A DNA stretch of 64,000 bases. It comes from Actinotalea subterranea. Its GTDB lineage: Bacteria; Actinomycetota; Actinomycetes; Actinomycetales; Cellulomonadaceae. The stretch spans positions 434,001 to 498,000 of the forward strand of contig NZ_VTTP01000002.1 in NCBI RefSeq assembly GCF_008364845.1. The letters are read 5' to 3'. The notes under the pieces are model-generated. The model was not told where the DNA came from. It made no database searches and was given only the letters and a program-made list of their open reading frames with translations. The translations under genes were made by a program, and so were the position numbers. Below, one piece after another: positions 43,799-52,210 of the stretch. Each line of letters begins with the position of its first letter. Position 1 is the first letter of the stretch.

Positions 43799-44173
43799 AT
43801 GATCATCGACTGCGGGACCTGCACGGTGCGCGGCGACGCGTGCACCGACTGCGTGGTGACCTTCCTGACGATCCCCGTGCTGAGCTCCGTCCCCGAGGCC
43901 AGTGCGCCGCCGGGCGCGTCGCACATCGCGCCGCCGGGCGCGTCGCGGGCGGCGGCCGGTCGGCACCTCACGGAGCAGCCGACCGGTGCGTCCGGTAGCG
44001 GTGTCCCCGTGCGGGCCGGCGGCGTCCCCGTGCGCGCCGGCGGTGTGGCCGCGGCCCAGGGGGCGTGGGGCGCGTCCGGCGAGGTGGACCTCGACGAGGC
44101 CGAGCGGCGCGCGATCGACGTGCTGGCACGCTCGGGCCTCGTCCCGCCGCTCCGCCTCGAGCGCGCGGTCTGA
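43799..44173 (+). CDS. conserved four-cysteine small protein
   Basis: Protein of 124 residues. The N-terminus MIIDCGTCTVRGDACTDC has two CxxC pairs six residues apart, a possible zinc knuckle, followed by VVTFLTI; I recognise this as a conserved actinobacterial family without known function. The middle is low-complexity with two peptide duplications (APPGAS twice, GVPVRAG twice). The C-terminus (DLDEAERRAIDVLARSGLVPPL) is conserved-looking. The ATG lies 7 nt after TAGCGT, a leaderless layout. Divergent from the exonuclease gene. Confidence 0.78.
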   Translation: MIIDCGTCTVRGDACTDCVVTFLTIPVLSSVPEASAPPGASHIAPPGASRAAAGRHLTEQPTGASGSGVPVRAGGVPVRAGGVAAAQGAWGASGEVDLDEAERRAIDVLARSGLVPPLRLERAV

Positions 44174-44238
44174 CGACAGCGCGCGTCCGGCGCGTCCGGC
44201 AGCCGCGCTGGGGACCGCCGGCAGGGCCCTTCGTGCGA

Positions 44239-44278
44239 CCGGCCGGCGCCGGGGACCCGTGGTCCCGGCACCGGCCGG
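44239..44278. terminator. hairpin terminator between the four-Cys gene and fadD
   Basis: Long, nearly perfect stem (44239-44257 with 44261-44278) and 3-nt loop between convergent genes. Confidence 0.75.
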
Positions 44279-44315
44279 CCGGACGTGAGCTGGAGGGGCG
44301 TGGCACCCCGCCGAC

Positions 44316-44378
44316 GGGCGCCTCAGCGGGAAGCGACCTCCTGCGGAGGGCGCCTCAGCGGGAGGCGACCTCCTGCGG
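44316..44378. repeat. 32-bp tandem duplication at the 3' end of fadD
   Basis: 44316-44347 and 44348-44378 are the same apart from one base and the last position. The right copy holds the final codons and stop of fadD (PQEVASR); the left copy repeats these codons and stop just downstream. Confidence 0.85.
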
Positions 44379-46178
44379 CGAGCCCGACGTGTAGAGCTCC
44401 TCGATCGTCTGCGCGAAGTCCGCGATGACGCGGGCACGCTTCACCTTGAGCGACGGCGTCAGGTAGTCGTTGTCGACCGTGAAGTCCGTGGTCAGCACGG
44501 TGTACTTGCGGATCGACTCCGCGCGCGAGACGGCCTTGTTGGTCCGCTCGACAGCGCGGTCGAGCGCCGCGCGCACGTCCGGGTGGTTCGCGGCCGACGC
44601 GACGTCCATCTCGGGCAGCCCGTGGGTCGACAGCCACCCCGGCAGGGCCTCCGCGTCGAGCGTCAGGAGCGCGCCGATGAAGGGCTTCTGGTCACCGACG
44701 ACGACGACCTGGCTCACCAAGGGGTGGCCGCGGAGCCGGTCCTCGAGCACTGCCGGCGCGACGTTCTTGCCGCCGGCCGTGACGATGATCTCCTTCTTGC
44801 GGCCCGTGATCCGGACGAACCCGTCCTCGTCCATCGAGCCCAGGTCGCCCGTGCGGAACCAGCCGTCGACGAAGGCGTCGGCGGTCGCCTGGGCGTTGTT
44901 GTGGTAGCCGACGAACACCCCGTCGCCCTGGGCGAGGACCTCGCCGTCCTCCGCGATCCGCAGCGCGAGGCCCGGCAGCGGCGGGCCGACGGTCCCGATC
45001 TTGGTCGCGTCCGGCAGGTTGACCGAGACGGGCGCCGTCGTCTCCGTGAGGCCGTAGCCCTCGAGCACGTGCAGGCCCACGCCGCGGTAGAAGTGCCCGA
45101 GGCGCTCGCCCAGCGGGGCGCCACCGGAGATCGCCTACTCCGCGTGACCGCCGAGCGCTTTGCGCAGCTTCGACAGGACGAGCACGTCCGCGACCCGGTG
45201 CTGAAGGCGCAGCCACGGGCTCGGGCCCGACGGCGTGTCGAGGGCCCGCGAGTAGACGATCGCCGTCTTCGCGGCACGCTGGAAGATCGCTCGCTTGCCG
45301 CCTGCAGCCGCCTTCTGCTCCGAGGAGTTGTAGACCTTCTCGAAGACCCGCGGGACGGACAGGATGAACGTCGGCTGGAACGTCGCGAGGTCCGCGAGGA
45401 GGTTCTTGGTGTCGGGGGCGTGGCCGAGGATCGCGCCGGCGGGGATGACGAGCACCTCGATGAACCGCGCGAACACGTGCGCGAGGGGCATGAACAGCAA
45501 CGTGCGGGAGCCGGGCGGGCACACGACCCCGAGCCGCGCGACCGCGTTCCGGGTCAGGGACACGAAGTTGCCGTGCGTGAGCTCGGCACCCTTGGGACGT
45601 CCGGTCGTGCCCGACGTGTAGATGATCGTCGCGACGTCCGAGGTCGTGGCGATCGCACGCCGTCGGGCGATCTCCTCGTCCGGGACGTCGCGGCCCGCGG
45701 TCACGAGCGACTCGATCGCGCCGTCGTCGAGCACGAGCACGTCCTCGAGCGCGGGGGCCTGCGCCCGGACCTCGGCGACGGTCTCTGCGTGGTGCCGGGT
45801 CTCGACGACGAGGAGGCGCGCCGCTGAGTCGGTGAGGATCCACTGGACCTGCTCGGCCGACGACGTCTCGTACAGCGGGACGGGCACTGCGCCCGCGGCC
45901 CAGGCCGCGAAGTCGAGCAGCGTCCACTCGTACCGGGTGCGGCTCATGATGCCGACGTGGTCGCCGGGCTGGATGCCGTGCGCGACGAGACCCTTCGCGA
46001 CGGCCACGACCTCGGCGTCGAACGCACGGGCCGACAGGGGGATCCACGGCCCGTCGGGCGTGGTCTTGTGCTCCACGAGGGTCGCGTCCGGCATCGCTGC
46101 GACCCGGGCGGCGAGCAGGGTGTTGAGGTTCTCGGCGGGGGGTATGTCGACGAGGAGCGGGGTGCGGAACTCGTCCAT
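44355..46178 (-). pseudogene. fadD: long-chain fatty acid-CoA ligase, interrupted by an in-frame amber codon
   Basis: Would activate fatty acids with ATP and CoA. Full frame is 608 codons from the ATG at 46178, which has a strong AAAGGAG ribosome site. Motifs: TIIYTSGTTGRPKGAELTHG (P-loop), [13 protein letters not shown], and [15 protein letters not shown]. One codon breaks it: TAG at 45135-45137 (minus strand) follows GGHAE and precedes [18 protein letters not shown] in the same frame, where family members have Tyr (TAC). The 5' part gives 347 residues, the 3' part is intact. No frameshift. So this is a point nonsense mutation, a sequencing error, or a rare read-through site. A GTG-started C-terminal fragment alone would lack the P-loop. 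Confidence 0.88.
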
Positions 46179-46316
46179 GCTGACTCCTTTGGCAGACGGA
46201 TGGGTTGACCGAACGATACAGAGTCCGATCGTCCCGGCCCTACAGCGCCCCGGATGGGTAGCCTGCGGTGCACGCTTTCGCCTCGGCGATCCCTGACCAA
46301 CGCAGCTAGGACGGAC

Positions 46317-47264
46317 ATGTACGCGATCGGTGTGGACATCGGCGGGACCAAGATCGCCGCTGGTGTGGTCGACGAGAACGGCGTCATCGTCGCCAAGACG
46401 CGCCGTCGCACGGCGGCCGAGGACTCCGACAGCGTGGACAGCGCCGTCGTCGAGGTGTGCCAGGAGCTCATCGCCGATCACGAGATCGGGGCGATCGGGC
46501 TCGCGGCGCCGGGCTTCATCAGCTCGGACCAGGCGACCGTCCTGCTCACGCCCAACCTGCCGTGGCGCGACCACCCGCTCCGGGACAAGGTCGCCGCCCA
46601 GCTCGGCCAGGACGTCAAGATCGTCGTGGAGAACGACGCGAACGCCGCGGGCTGGGCCGAGTTCCAGTTCGGCGCGGGCCGTGACGTGGAGGACATGCTG
46701 CTGCTCACGGTCGGCACGGGGCTGGGCGGCGCGCTCGTCGTCGGCGGCCGGCTCGTACGCGGCGCCTGGGGCGTGGCGGCGGAGGTCGGTCACATGCGCG
46801 TCGTCCCCGGCGGGCACCCCTGCGGCTGCGGTCTGCGCGGCTGCTGGGAGCAGTACAGCTCGGGCAACGCGCTCGTGCGTGAGGCGCGCGCGGCCGCCGA
46901 GGCGGACCCCGCCCGCGCGGCCCGCCTGCTGGAGCTCGCCGGCGGGAAGGCGAAGAAGATCACCGGCCCCTCCGTCACCGCGGCGGCGACCGAGGGCGAC
47001 CCTCTCGCGATCGAGCTGCTCGCGGAGCTGGGCCGCTGGATCGGTGAGGGCTCCGCGTCGGTCGCGGCGCTGCTCGACCCGGCGCTCGTCGTCATCGGCG
47101 GCGGCGTGTGCGCCGCGGGGGACCTGCTCCTCGAGCCTGCCCGCGCCGGTTTCCTCTCGCAGCTCTCGGCCCGCGGGTTCCGTCCCGAGGCGCACCTCGC
47201 GCTCGCCTCGATGGGCAACGACGCCGGCATCGTCGGCGCAGCGGACCTCGCACGTCACCTCTGA
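46317..47264 (+). CDS. glk: ROK family glucokinase
   Basis: Phosphorylates glucose, 315 residues. ATP site VDIGGTKIAAGVVDENG at the N-terminus; sugar-binding ENDANAAGWAE; GTGLGGALVVGGRLVRG; and the ROK zinc motif CGCGLRGCWEQYSSG. No repressor-type HTH is present, so it is a kinase not a regulator. Polyphosphate use cannot be excluded. The ATG at 46317 has an AGGACGG ribosome site; an extension to 46254 is unlikely. Divergent from fadD. With the PPi-type phosphofructokinase at 49 kb it supplies upper glycolysis. Confidence 0.93.
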   Translation: MYAIGVDIGGTKIAAGVVDENGVIVAKTRRRTAAEDSDSVDSAVVEVCQELIADHEIGAIGLAAPGFISSDQATVLLTPNLPWRDHPLRDKVAAQLGQDVKIVVENDANAAGWAEFQFGAGRDVEDMLLLTVGTGLGGALVVGGRLVRGAWGVAAEVGHMRVVPGGHPCGCGLRGCWEQYSSGNALVREARAAAEADPARAARLLELAGGKAKKITGPSVTAAATEGDPLAIELLAELGRWIGEGSASVAALLDPALVVIGGGVCAAGDLLLEPARAGFLSQLSARGFRPEAHLALASMGNDAGIVGAADLARHL

Positions 47265-47286
47265 CGGCGCGCGCACCGGAAGGACG

Positions 47287-48141
47287 TCAGACGACGGCCC
47301 CCGGGCCGTCGTCGTCGTCGCCCCGGCGGTGCGGCATGCGCCACACGAGGAGCGCCAGGGACGCCGCGAACGCGACGCCGGCCGCCTGGAGGACCGCGGC
47401 GGGCATGTCCTGCCAGAGCACGACGGCCACGAGCAGCAGGATCGGTACACCCACGACGGCGGACCACGCCATGGTCAGCAGGGGGTCTCCGCCGAGCACG
47501 GGGCCGGGGTCCGGCGGCACGAAGTGCTCCTCGGCCTCCTCGACGGCGGGATCCGGGCTCCACGAGCGCGGCACGTCCACGGGGCCGGCGGGCCGGACGG
47601 TCCGGGCACCGGGGCCGGGGCGGTCCGAGGCGGCACCGGCGTCGGAGCCCGGGTCCTCGGGCACCGTCCGGTGGGGAGCCTGGCCCGGCTCGGCGGGCGT
47701 CGGCAGGTCCGACGCGCGGCGGCGGGGGTTCTGCGGCGCCTCCCGCGTCGGGGCCGTCGGCTCCCCGAGCGGCCCGAGCTCCGCGACGATCTGCTGCCAC
47801 CGCGCCTCGATGTCGTCCGGCCCGTCACCCTCCTGGGTGCCGTCGTGCCCGTCATGCCGGTCGTGCCCGTCGTTCCCGTCACCGTCCCGGGCGCCGTCGT
47901 CCTGCGGGTCGTCCTGCGCGTCGTCCGCGGGCGCCTCGAACCGCGCCGGTGCGTCGTCGGCGCGCCCTGCACGCGCGGCGGCACCGGGCGTGCCAGCATC
48001 GGCGGGCTCCGCGGGTGGGCCGGCCTCGGCGCCGTCGGGGGCTCCGGCGGGGCTCGCGGCGGGATCGTCCGCGGGTCCCGGTGCGGGGCGCTCGGCGTGC
48101 TCGTCGAGGGGCTCGTCTGCGCCGTGCGGAGCTGCAGCCAT
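47287..48141 (-). CDS. hypothetical membrane protein with acidic N-terminal region
   Basis: Protein of 284 residues. About 205 residues are disordered, Pro/Ala/Asp-rich, with a His-Asp run (DGHDRHDGHDG) near 95 and a short conserved-looking motif EARWQQIVAELGPLG near 115. Two membrane helices follow (about 222-262), then a short acidic end. This layout is seen in other actinobacteria but I know no function. The ATG lies 7 nt after TAGAGT (leaderless layout), which is half of a palindrome shared with plsC. Its 3' end forms a hairpin. Confidence 0.75.
   Translation of the reverse strand: MAAAPHGADEPLDEHAERPAPGPADDPAASPAGAPDGAEAGPPAEPADAGTPGAAARAGRADDAPARFEAPADDAQDDPQDDGARDGDGNDGHDRHDGHDGTQEGDGPDDIEARWQQIVAELGPLGEPTAPTREAPQNPRRRASDLPTPAEPGQAPHRTVPEDPGSDAGAASDRPGPGARTVRPAGPVDVPRSWSPDPAVEEAEEHFVPPDPGPVLGGDPLLTMAWSAVVGVPILLLVAVVLWQDMPAAVLQAAGVAFAASLALLVWRMPHRRGDDDDGPGAVV
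47291..47312. terminator. hairpin at the convergent ends of glk and the membrane gene
   Basis: About 9-10 bp stem of GACGGCCC type with a very short loop, overlapping the last codons of the membrane-protein gene and 27 nt after glk. Confidence 0.6.
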
Positions 48142-48148
48142 GCAGAGC

Positions 48149-48158
48149 ACTCTAGAGT
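48149..48158. promoter_or_regulatory. palindromic shared -10 of two divergent genes
   Basis: ACTCTAGAGT is a perfect palindrome; each strand reads TAGAGT, a TAnnnT -10. On the minus strand it is 7 nt from the ATG at 48141; on the plus strand it would start the plsC transcript near 48165. Confidence 0.55.
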
Positions 48159-48209
48159 CGGAGGGACGCTGCGCGCGGATCGCGTGGGCGCCGCAGCGGA
48201 GGTGACGGG

Positions 48210-49010
48210 TTGTTCTACTGGTTGATGAAGCGGGTCCTCGGTGGCCCGCTGCTGCGCGGGATGTTCCGACCATGGGTCCGGGGGATCGAGCACGTCCCCA
48301 CCGAGGGCGGTGCCATCCTCGCGAGCAACCACCTCGCGGTGATCGACTCGTTCGTGCTCCCGATCATGCTCTCGCGCAAGATCCGGTTCATCGGCAAGGC
48401 CGAGTACTTCACGGGCACGGGGATCAAGGGCCGGCTCAAGGCCGGGTTCTTCCGCGGCGTCGGGACCATCCCCGTGGACCGCGGGGGCGGCAAGGCGAGC
48501 GAGGCGGCCCTGCGCACGGGCCTCGGCGTGCTCGAGTCGGGGAACCTCTTCGGCATCTACCCCGAGGGCACCCGCAGCCCGGACGGGCGGCTGTACCGCG
48601 GCAAGACGGGGGTCGCGCGCCTCGCGCTCGAGGCGGGCGTGCCGGTGATCCCGGTGGCGATGATCGGCACCAACGTCGCGCAGCCCATCGGCAAGGTCAT
48701 GCCCAAGCCCATGCGCATCGGGATCGTCATCGGCGAGCCGCTCGACTTCAGCCGCTACCGCGGCATGGAGAACGACCGCTTCATCCTGCGCTCGGTCACG
48801 GACGAGATCATGTACGCGCTCATGAGCCTGTCCGGCCAGGAGTACGTGGACATCTACGCCGCGACCGCCAAGGCACGCATCGCCGCCGGTCACGCGTCCG
48901 ACGCCGCCGCGCCGGCCGAGGCCGTGCCCCACGCCCCGGGAGGGCGTCCGGTGCCGGACGTCCAGGTTCCGGTCCCTCCGCAGGAGGACGACGCGCCCTC
49001 AGTAGGATGA
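48210..49010 (+). CDS. plsC: 1-acyl-sn-glycerol-3-phosphate acyltransferase
   Basis: Acyltransferase of phospholipid synthesis, 266 residues, inner-membrane-associated. Catalytic motif NHLAVIDSF (H-x4-D), glycerol-phosphate motif FGIYPEGTRSPDG, and a C-terminal disordered tail. The TTG at 48210 is the start because GGAGGTGA lies 4 nt upstream and MFYWLMKRVLGGPLL matches the family; no ATG or GTG fits. Divergent from the membrane protein gene, followed by pfp. Confidence 0.92.
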   Translation: MFYWLMKRVLGGPLLRGMFRPWVRGIEHVPTEGGAILASNHLAVIDSFVLPIMLSRKIRFIGKAEYFTGTGIKGRLKAGFFRGVGTIPVDRGGGKASEAALRTGLGVLESGNLFGIYPEGTRSPDGRLYRGKTGVARLALEAGVPVIPVAMIGTNVAQPIGKVMPKPMRIGIVIGEPLDFSRYRGMENDRFILRSVTDEIMYALMSLSGQEYVDIYAATAKARIAAGHASDAAAPAEAVPHAPGGRPVPDVQVPVPPQEDDAPSVG

Positions 49011-49043
49011 GGCGCGTCGCCCCGGCGGCGTCCAGCAGGACCA

Positions 49044-49070
49044 ACGACCCGATGCCTCGCACCGGGTCGT
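49044..49070 (+). terminator. weak hairpin after plsC
   Basis: 8-bp stem (49044-49051 with 49063-49070) and an 11-nt loop in the plsC-phosphofructokinase gap. Confidence 0.45.
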
Positions 49071-49118
49071 GCCCCATGCTCTGGGGGTTTGCGTGCTGAT
49101 CAACGAGAGGTGTGTCTG

Positions 49119-50339
49119 ATGTCGGTTCGTCGTGTCGCCCTGCTCACCGCGGGTGGTTTCGCCCCGTGCCTGTCCTCCGCCGTCGGGGGGCTGATCGAGC
49201 GGTACACCGAGCTCGCACCCGAGATCGAGATCATCGCGTACCAGCACGGCTACCACGGCCTGCTGACGGGCACCAAGGTCGTCGTCGACGACGAGGCGCG
49301 CGCCAAGGCGGGCCTCCTGCACCGGTTCGGCGGCAGCCCCATCGGCAACTCCCGCGTGAAGCTCACCAACGCGAAGGACTGCGTCAAGCGCGGTCTCGTC
49401 AAGGAGGGCCAGGACCCGCTGCAGGTCGCGGCGGAGCAGCTCAAGGCCGACGGCGTCGACGTGCTGCACACGATCGGTGGCGACGACACCAACACGACGG
49501 CCGCTGACCTGGCCGCCTACCTCCACGAGAACGACTACGAGCTGACCGTCGTGGGCCTGCCCAAGACGATCGACAACGACGTCATCCCGATCCGCCAGTC
49601 GCTGGGCGCGTGGACCGCCGCCGAGGAGGCCGCCGGCTTCGCGCGCAACGTCATCGGCGAGCACCGCTCGGGCAACCGCATGCTCATCGTGCACGAGGTC
49701 ATGGGCCGGCACTGCGGGTGGCTGACGGCCGCTGCGGCCGCGGAGTACCGCCGCTGGCTCGACACGCAGGAGTGGGTGCCTAGCATCGGGCTCAGCCGTG
49801 AGCGCTGGGACATCCACGCCGTCTTCGTCCCCGAGCTGCCGCTGGACATCGAGGCCGAGGCCGCGCGTCTGCGCACCGTGATGGACGAGGTCGGCAACGT
49901 CAACATCTTCCTGTCCGAGGGTGCGGGCATGCACGAGATCGTGGCGCAGATCGAGGCCGCGGGGGAGACGGTCGAGCGGGACCCGTTCGGTCACGTGAAG
50001 CTCGACACCGTCAACCCCGGCCAGTGGTTCGCGAAGCAGTTCGCGGCCAAGCTCGGCGCCGAGAAGACCATGGTGCAGAAGTCCGGCTACTTCTCGCGCG
50101 CCGCCGCCGCGAACGCCGAGGACCTGCGGCTCATCAAGTCGATGACCGACTTCGCGGTCGAGTCGGCGCTGCGTGGCGAGTCGGGCGTCGTGGGCCACGA
50201 CGAGGAGGACGGCGGCCGTCTCAAGGCCATCGCGTTCCCCCGTATCGCGGGCGGCAAGGCGTTCGACGTCACGCAGGAGTGGTTCACGGGCCTCATGGCC
50301 GACATCGGCCAGCCGGTGACGCAGGCGAGCTCGTCGTGA
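49119..50339 (+). CDS. 6-phosphofructokinase, PPi-dependent type
   Basis: Phosphorylates fructose 6-phosphate in glycolysis, 406 residues. Key discriminators point to pyrophosphate as donor: the sequence IGGDDTNTTA has Asp where ATP enzymes have Gly (GGDGS), and VGLPKTIDND has Lys where they have Gly (PGTIDND). Other substrate motifs: MGRHCGWLTAAAA and the C-terminal ESALRGESGVVGHDE. PPi-dependent forms are reversible and known in several actinobacteria. The ATG at 49119 has a GAGAGG ribosome site. Its stop overlaps the DAHP synthase start. Confidence 0.93.
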   Translation: MSVRRVALLTAGGFAPCLSSAVGGLIERYTELAPEIEIIAYQHGYHGLLTGTKVVVDDEARAKAGLLHRFGGSPIGNSRVKLTNAKDCVKRGLVKEGQDPLQVAAEQLKADGVDVLHTIGGDDTNTTAADLAAYLHENDYELTVVGLPKTIDNDVIPIRQSLGAWTAAEEAAGFARNVIGEHRSGNRMLIVHEVMGRHCGWLTAAAAAEYRRWLDTQEWVPSIGLSRERWDIHAVFVPELPLDIEAEAARLRTVMDEVGNVNIFLSEGAGMHEIVAQIEAAGETVERDPFGHVKLDTVNPGQWFAKQFAAKLGAEKTMVQKSGYFSRAAAANAEDLRLIKSMTDFAVESALRGESGVVGHDEEDGGRLKAIAFPRIAGGKAFDVTQEWFTGLMADIGQPVTQASSS

Positions 50340-51688
50340 GCGTCGAGCCGGACCCGGCGCTCGTCGCGGGTCTGGACGCGTGGCGGGCCATGGCGGCGCA
50401 GCAGCAGCCGCTGTGGCCCGACGCGGGTGCCGTGGAGGCCGTGTCCGCCGAGATCGCGTCGTTGCCCCCGCTCGTGTTCGCGGGCGAGGCCGACGTGCTG
50501 ACGGCGCGCATGGCGGCCGCGGGGCGCGGTGAGGCGTTCGTGCTCCAGGGCGGCGACTGCGCCGAGACCTTCGCCGAGGCGACGGCCGACAACATCCGGA
50601 ACAAGATCAAGACCATCCTCCAGATGGCCGTGATCCTCACCTATGGTGCGAGCGTCCCCGTCGTGAAGATGGGCCGGATGGCCGGGCAGTACGCGAAGCC
50701 GCGGAGCTCCGACGACGAGACGCGCGACGGTGTCACGCTGCCGGCGTACCGGGGCGACGCCGTCAACGGGCACCCGTTCACGCCCGAGGCGCGCATCCCC
50801 GACCCCCGTCGGCTGCTCGACGCCTACCACCGCTCGTCGGCGACCCTCAACCTCGTCCGGGCGTTCACGACCGGCGGGTTCGCGGACCTGCGCCGCGTGC
50901 ACGAGTGGAACCGGGGCTTCACCGCGAACCCCGCGTACGCGCGCTACGAGGTCGTCGCGGCGGAGATCGACCGGGCGATCCGGTTCATGGCCGCCGCCGG
51001 TGCCGACTTCGACGCGCTGCGCACGGTCGAGTTCTTCTCGAGCCACGAGGCGCTGCTGCTCGACTACGAGCGCCCGCTCACGCGCATCGACTCGCGCACG
51101 GGCACGGCCTACGACTGCTCGGCCCACTTCGTGTGGATCGGGGAGCGCACCCGCCAGCTCGACGGTGCGCACGTGGACTTCCTGTCGCGGGTCCGCAACC
51201 CGATCGGCGTGAAGCTGGGGCCGACGACGTCGCCCGACGACGCGCTCGCGCTCATGGACAAGCTCAACCCGTCCGACCAGCCGGGACGCCTGACGTTCAT
51301 CACGCGGATGGGCGCCGGTCGGATCCGCTCCGCGCTCCCCGCGCTCGTCGAGAAGGTCGCGGCGTCGGGCCGTCCCGTGACGTGGGTGTGCGACCCGATG
51401 CACGGCAACACGATCACGTCCGGGAGCGGCTACAAGACGCGCCGGCTCGAGGACGTGCTCGACGAGGTCAGGGGCTTCTTCGAGGTGCACCGCGGGGCGG
51501 GCACCATCCCCGGCGGCCTGCACGTCGAGCTCACGGGCGACGACGTGACGGAGGTGCTGGGCGGCAGCGAGGAGATCGACGACGCCGGGCTGTCGCGGCG
51601 CTACGAGACCCTCGTGGACCCCCGGCTCAACCACCAGCAGTCGCTCGAGATGGCGTTCCAGGTCGCGGAGATGATCCGCCAGGGCTGA
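50336..51688 (+). CDS. aroG: 3-deoxy-7-phosphoheptulonate synthase, class II
   Basis: First step of the shikimate pathway: joins phosphoenolpyruvate and erythrose 4-phosphate. It is 450 residues, the class II (plant/mycobacterial) length. Motifs: FVLQGGDCAETFAEAT with the metal Cys, VVKMGRMAGQYAKPRSSD, RNPIGVKLGPTTSPDDAL and VTWVCDPMHGNT. The GTG at 50336 overlaps the phosphofructokinase stop in GTGA, so both are co-translated; both enzymes draw on the same sugar-phosphate pool. In mycobacteria the ortholog lies near pknL as here. Confidence 0.95.
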   Translation: MSVEPDPALVAGLDAWRAMAAQQQPLWPDAGAVEAVSAEIASLPPLVFAGEADVLTARMAAAGRGEAFVLQGGDCAETFAEATADNIRNKIKTILQMAVILTYGASVPVVKMGRMAGQYAKPRSSDDETRDGVTLPAYRGDAVNGHPFTPEARIPDPRRLLDAYHRSSATLNLVRAFTTGGFADLRRVHEWNRGFTANPAYARYEVVAAEIDRAIRFMAAAGADFDALRTVEFFSSHEALLLDYERPLTRIDSRTGTAYDCSAHFVWIGERTRQLDGAHVDFLSRVRNPIGVKLGPTTSPDDALALMDKLNPSDQPGRLTFITRMGAGRIRSALPALVEKVAASGRPVTWVCDPMHGNTITSGSGYKTRRLEDVLDEVRGFFEVHRGAGTIPGGLHVELTGDDVTEVLGGSEEIDDAGLSRRYETLVDPRLNHQQSLEMAFQVAEMIRQG

Positions 51689-51734
51689 TCACGCCTGCGC
51701 CCGGCTCCGGGCGGTCGCGCTGGTCGCGGCCGCC

Positions 51735-51826
51735 CCGGAGCCCGGTCGGCGTCCGGTCCGGAGCCTGGTCGGCAACCGAGCCGGAGCCCGGTCGGCGTCC
51801 GCTCCGGTCGACGTCCGGGCAGCGTC
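51735..51826. repeat. 23-bp tandem repeat array
   Basis: Units start at 51735, 51758, 51781 and 51804 with CCGGAGCC or, in the last, CCGGTCGA. The first three share CCGGAGCCyGGTCGGC; the fourth is degenerate. It fills the gap between convergent aroG and the XRE gene. Confidence 0.8.
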
Positions 51827-51843
51827 GGGGGACTGACCGAGCC

Positions 51844-52143
51844 CTACGAGGCGATCCGTTCGGCCCCGTCGGTGCCGTGCGGACGCCCGGCGTCGGTGCC
51901 GGACGGGTTGATCTCCGACCAGACGGCGTCGAGGGAGAGGCCGAGGACGTCGGCGATCGCCGCGATCGTCGGGAAGGCCGGGGTCGCGACGCGGCCCGTC
52001 TCGATCTTGCGCAGGGTCTCGGGCGAGACGCCCGCGTCCAGCGCGGTGCTGAGCATCGACCGCTCGCCGCGGGCGCGGCGCAGGAGGGCGCCGAGGCGTT
52101 GACCGCGCTCGACATCGGCCGGGGTGAGCGGGAGTCTGACCAT
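51844..52143 (-). CDS. XRE family transcriptional regulator
   Basis: Small DNA-binding protein of 99 residues. The helix-turn-helix spans about 15-70, with LSTALDAGVSPETLRKIETG as the core and TPAFPTIAAIADVLGLSLD after it. The start is ATG 52143: the minus strand has TAGAAT 7 nt upstream, giving a leaderless mRNA, and an inverted repeat lies just above that. Divergent from map with only 67 nt between them, so it probably controls both genes. Confidence 0.88.
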   Translation of the reverse strand: MVRLPLTPADVERGQRLGALLRRARGERSMLSTALDAGVSPETLRKIETGRVATPAFPTIAAIADVLGLSLDAVWSEINPSGTDAGRPHGTDGAERIAS

Positions 52144-52150
52144 GCCGACG

Positions 52151-52178
52151 ATTCTAGTACCGGCAATAGAATTGCCGG
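52151..52178. promoter_or_regulatory. divergent promoters and operator between the XRE gene and map
   Basis: Minus-strand -10 TAGAAT covers 52151-52156. The inverted repeat CCGGCAAT-AGA-ATTGCCGG covers 52160-52178, above that -10. On the plus strand TAGAAT (52167-52172) and GATACT (52178-52183) are possible -10 elements for map; the first is inside the repeat. Binding there would affect both directions. Confidence 0.7.
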
Positions 52179-52210
52179 GATACTTATCGGAGCCCTGCGG
52201 AAGGCGTCGC

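Noticed and set aside
45080-45137. Frameshift in fadD
   Set aside because: Both halves are in the same frame; the only defect is the TAG codon, so a shift is not needed.
44355-46178. Pyrrolysine or other recoding at the fadD TAG
   Set aside because: No recoding machinery or downstream structure is visible in the window, and TAG is an ordinary stop elsewhere here (for example the M20 peptidase and the map gene).
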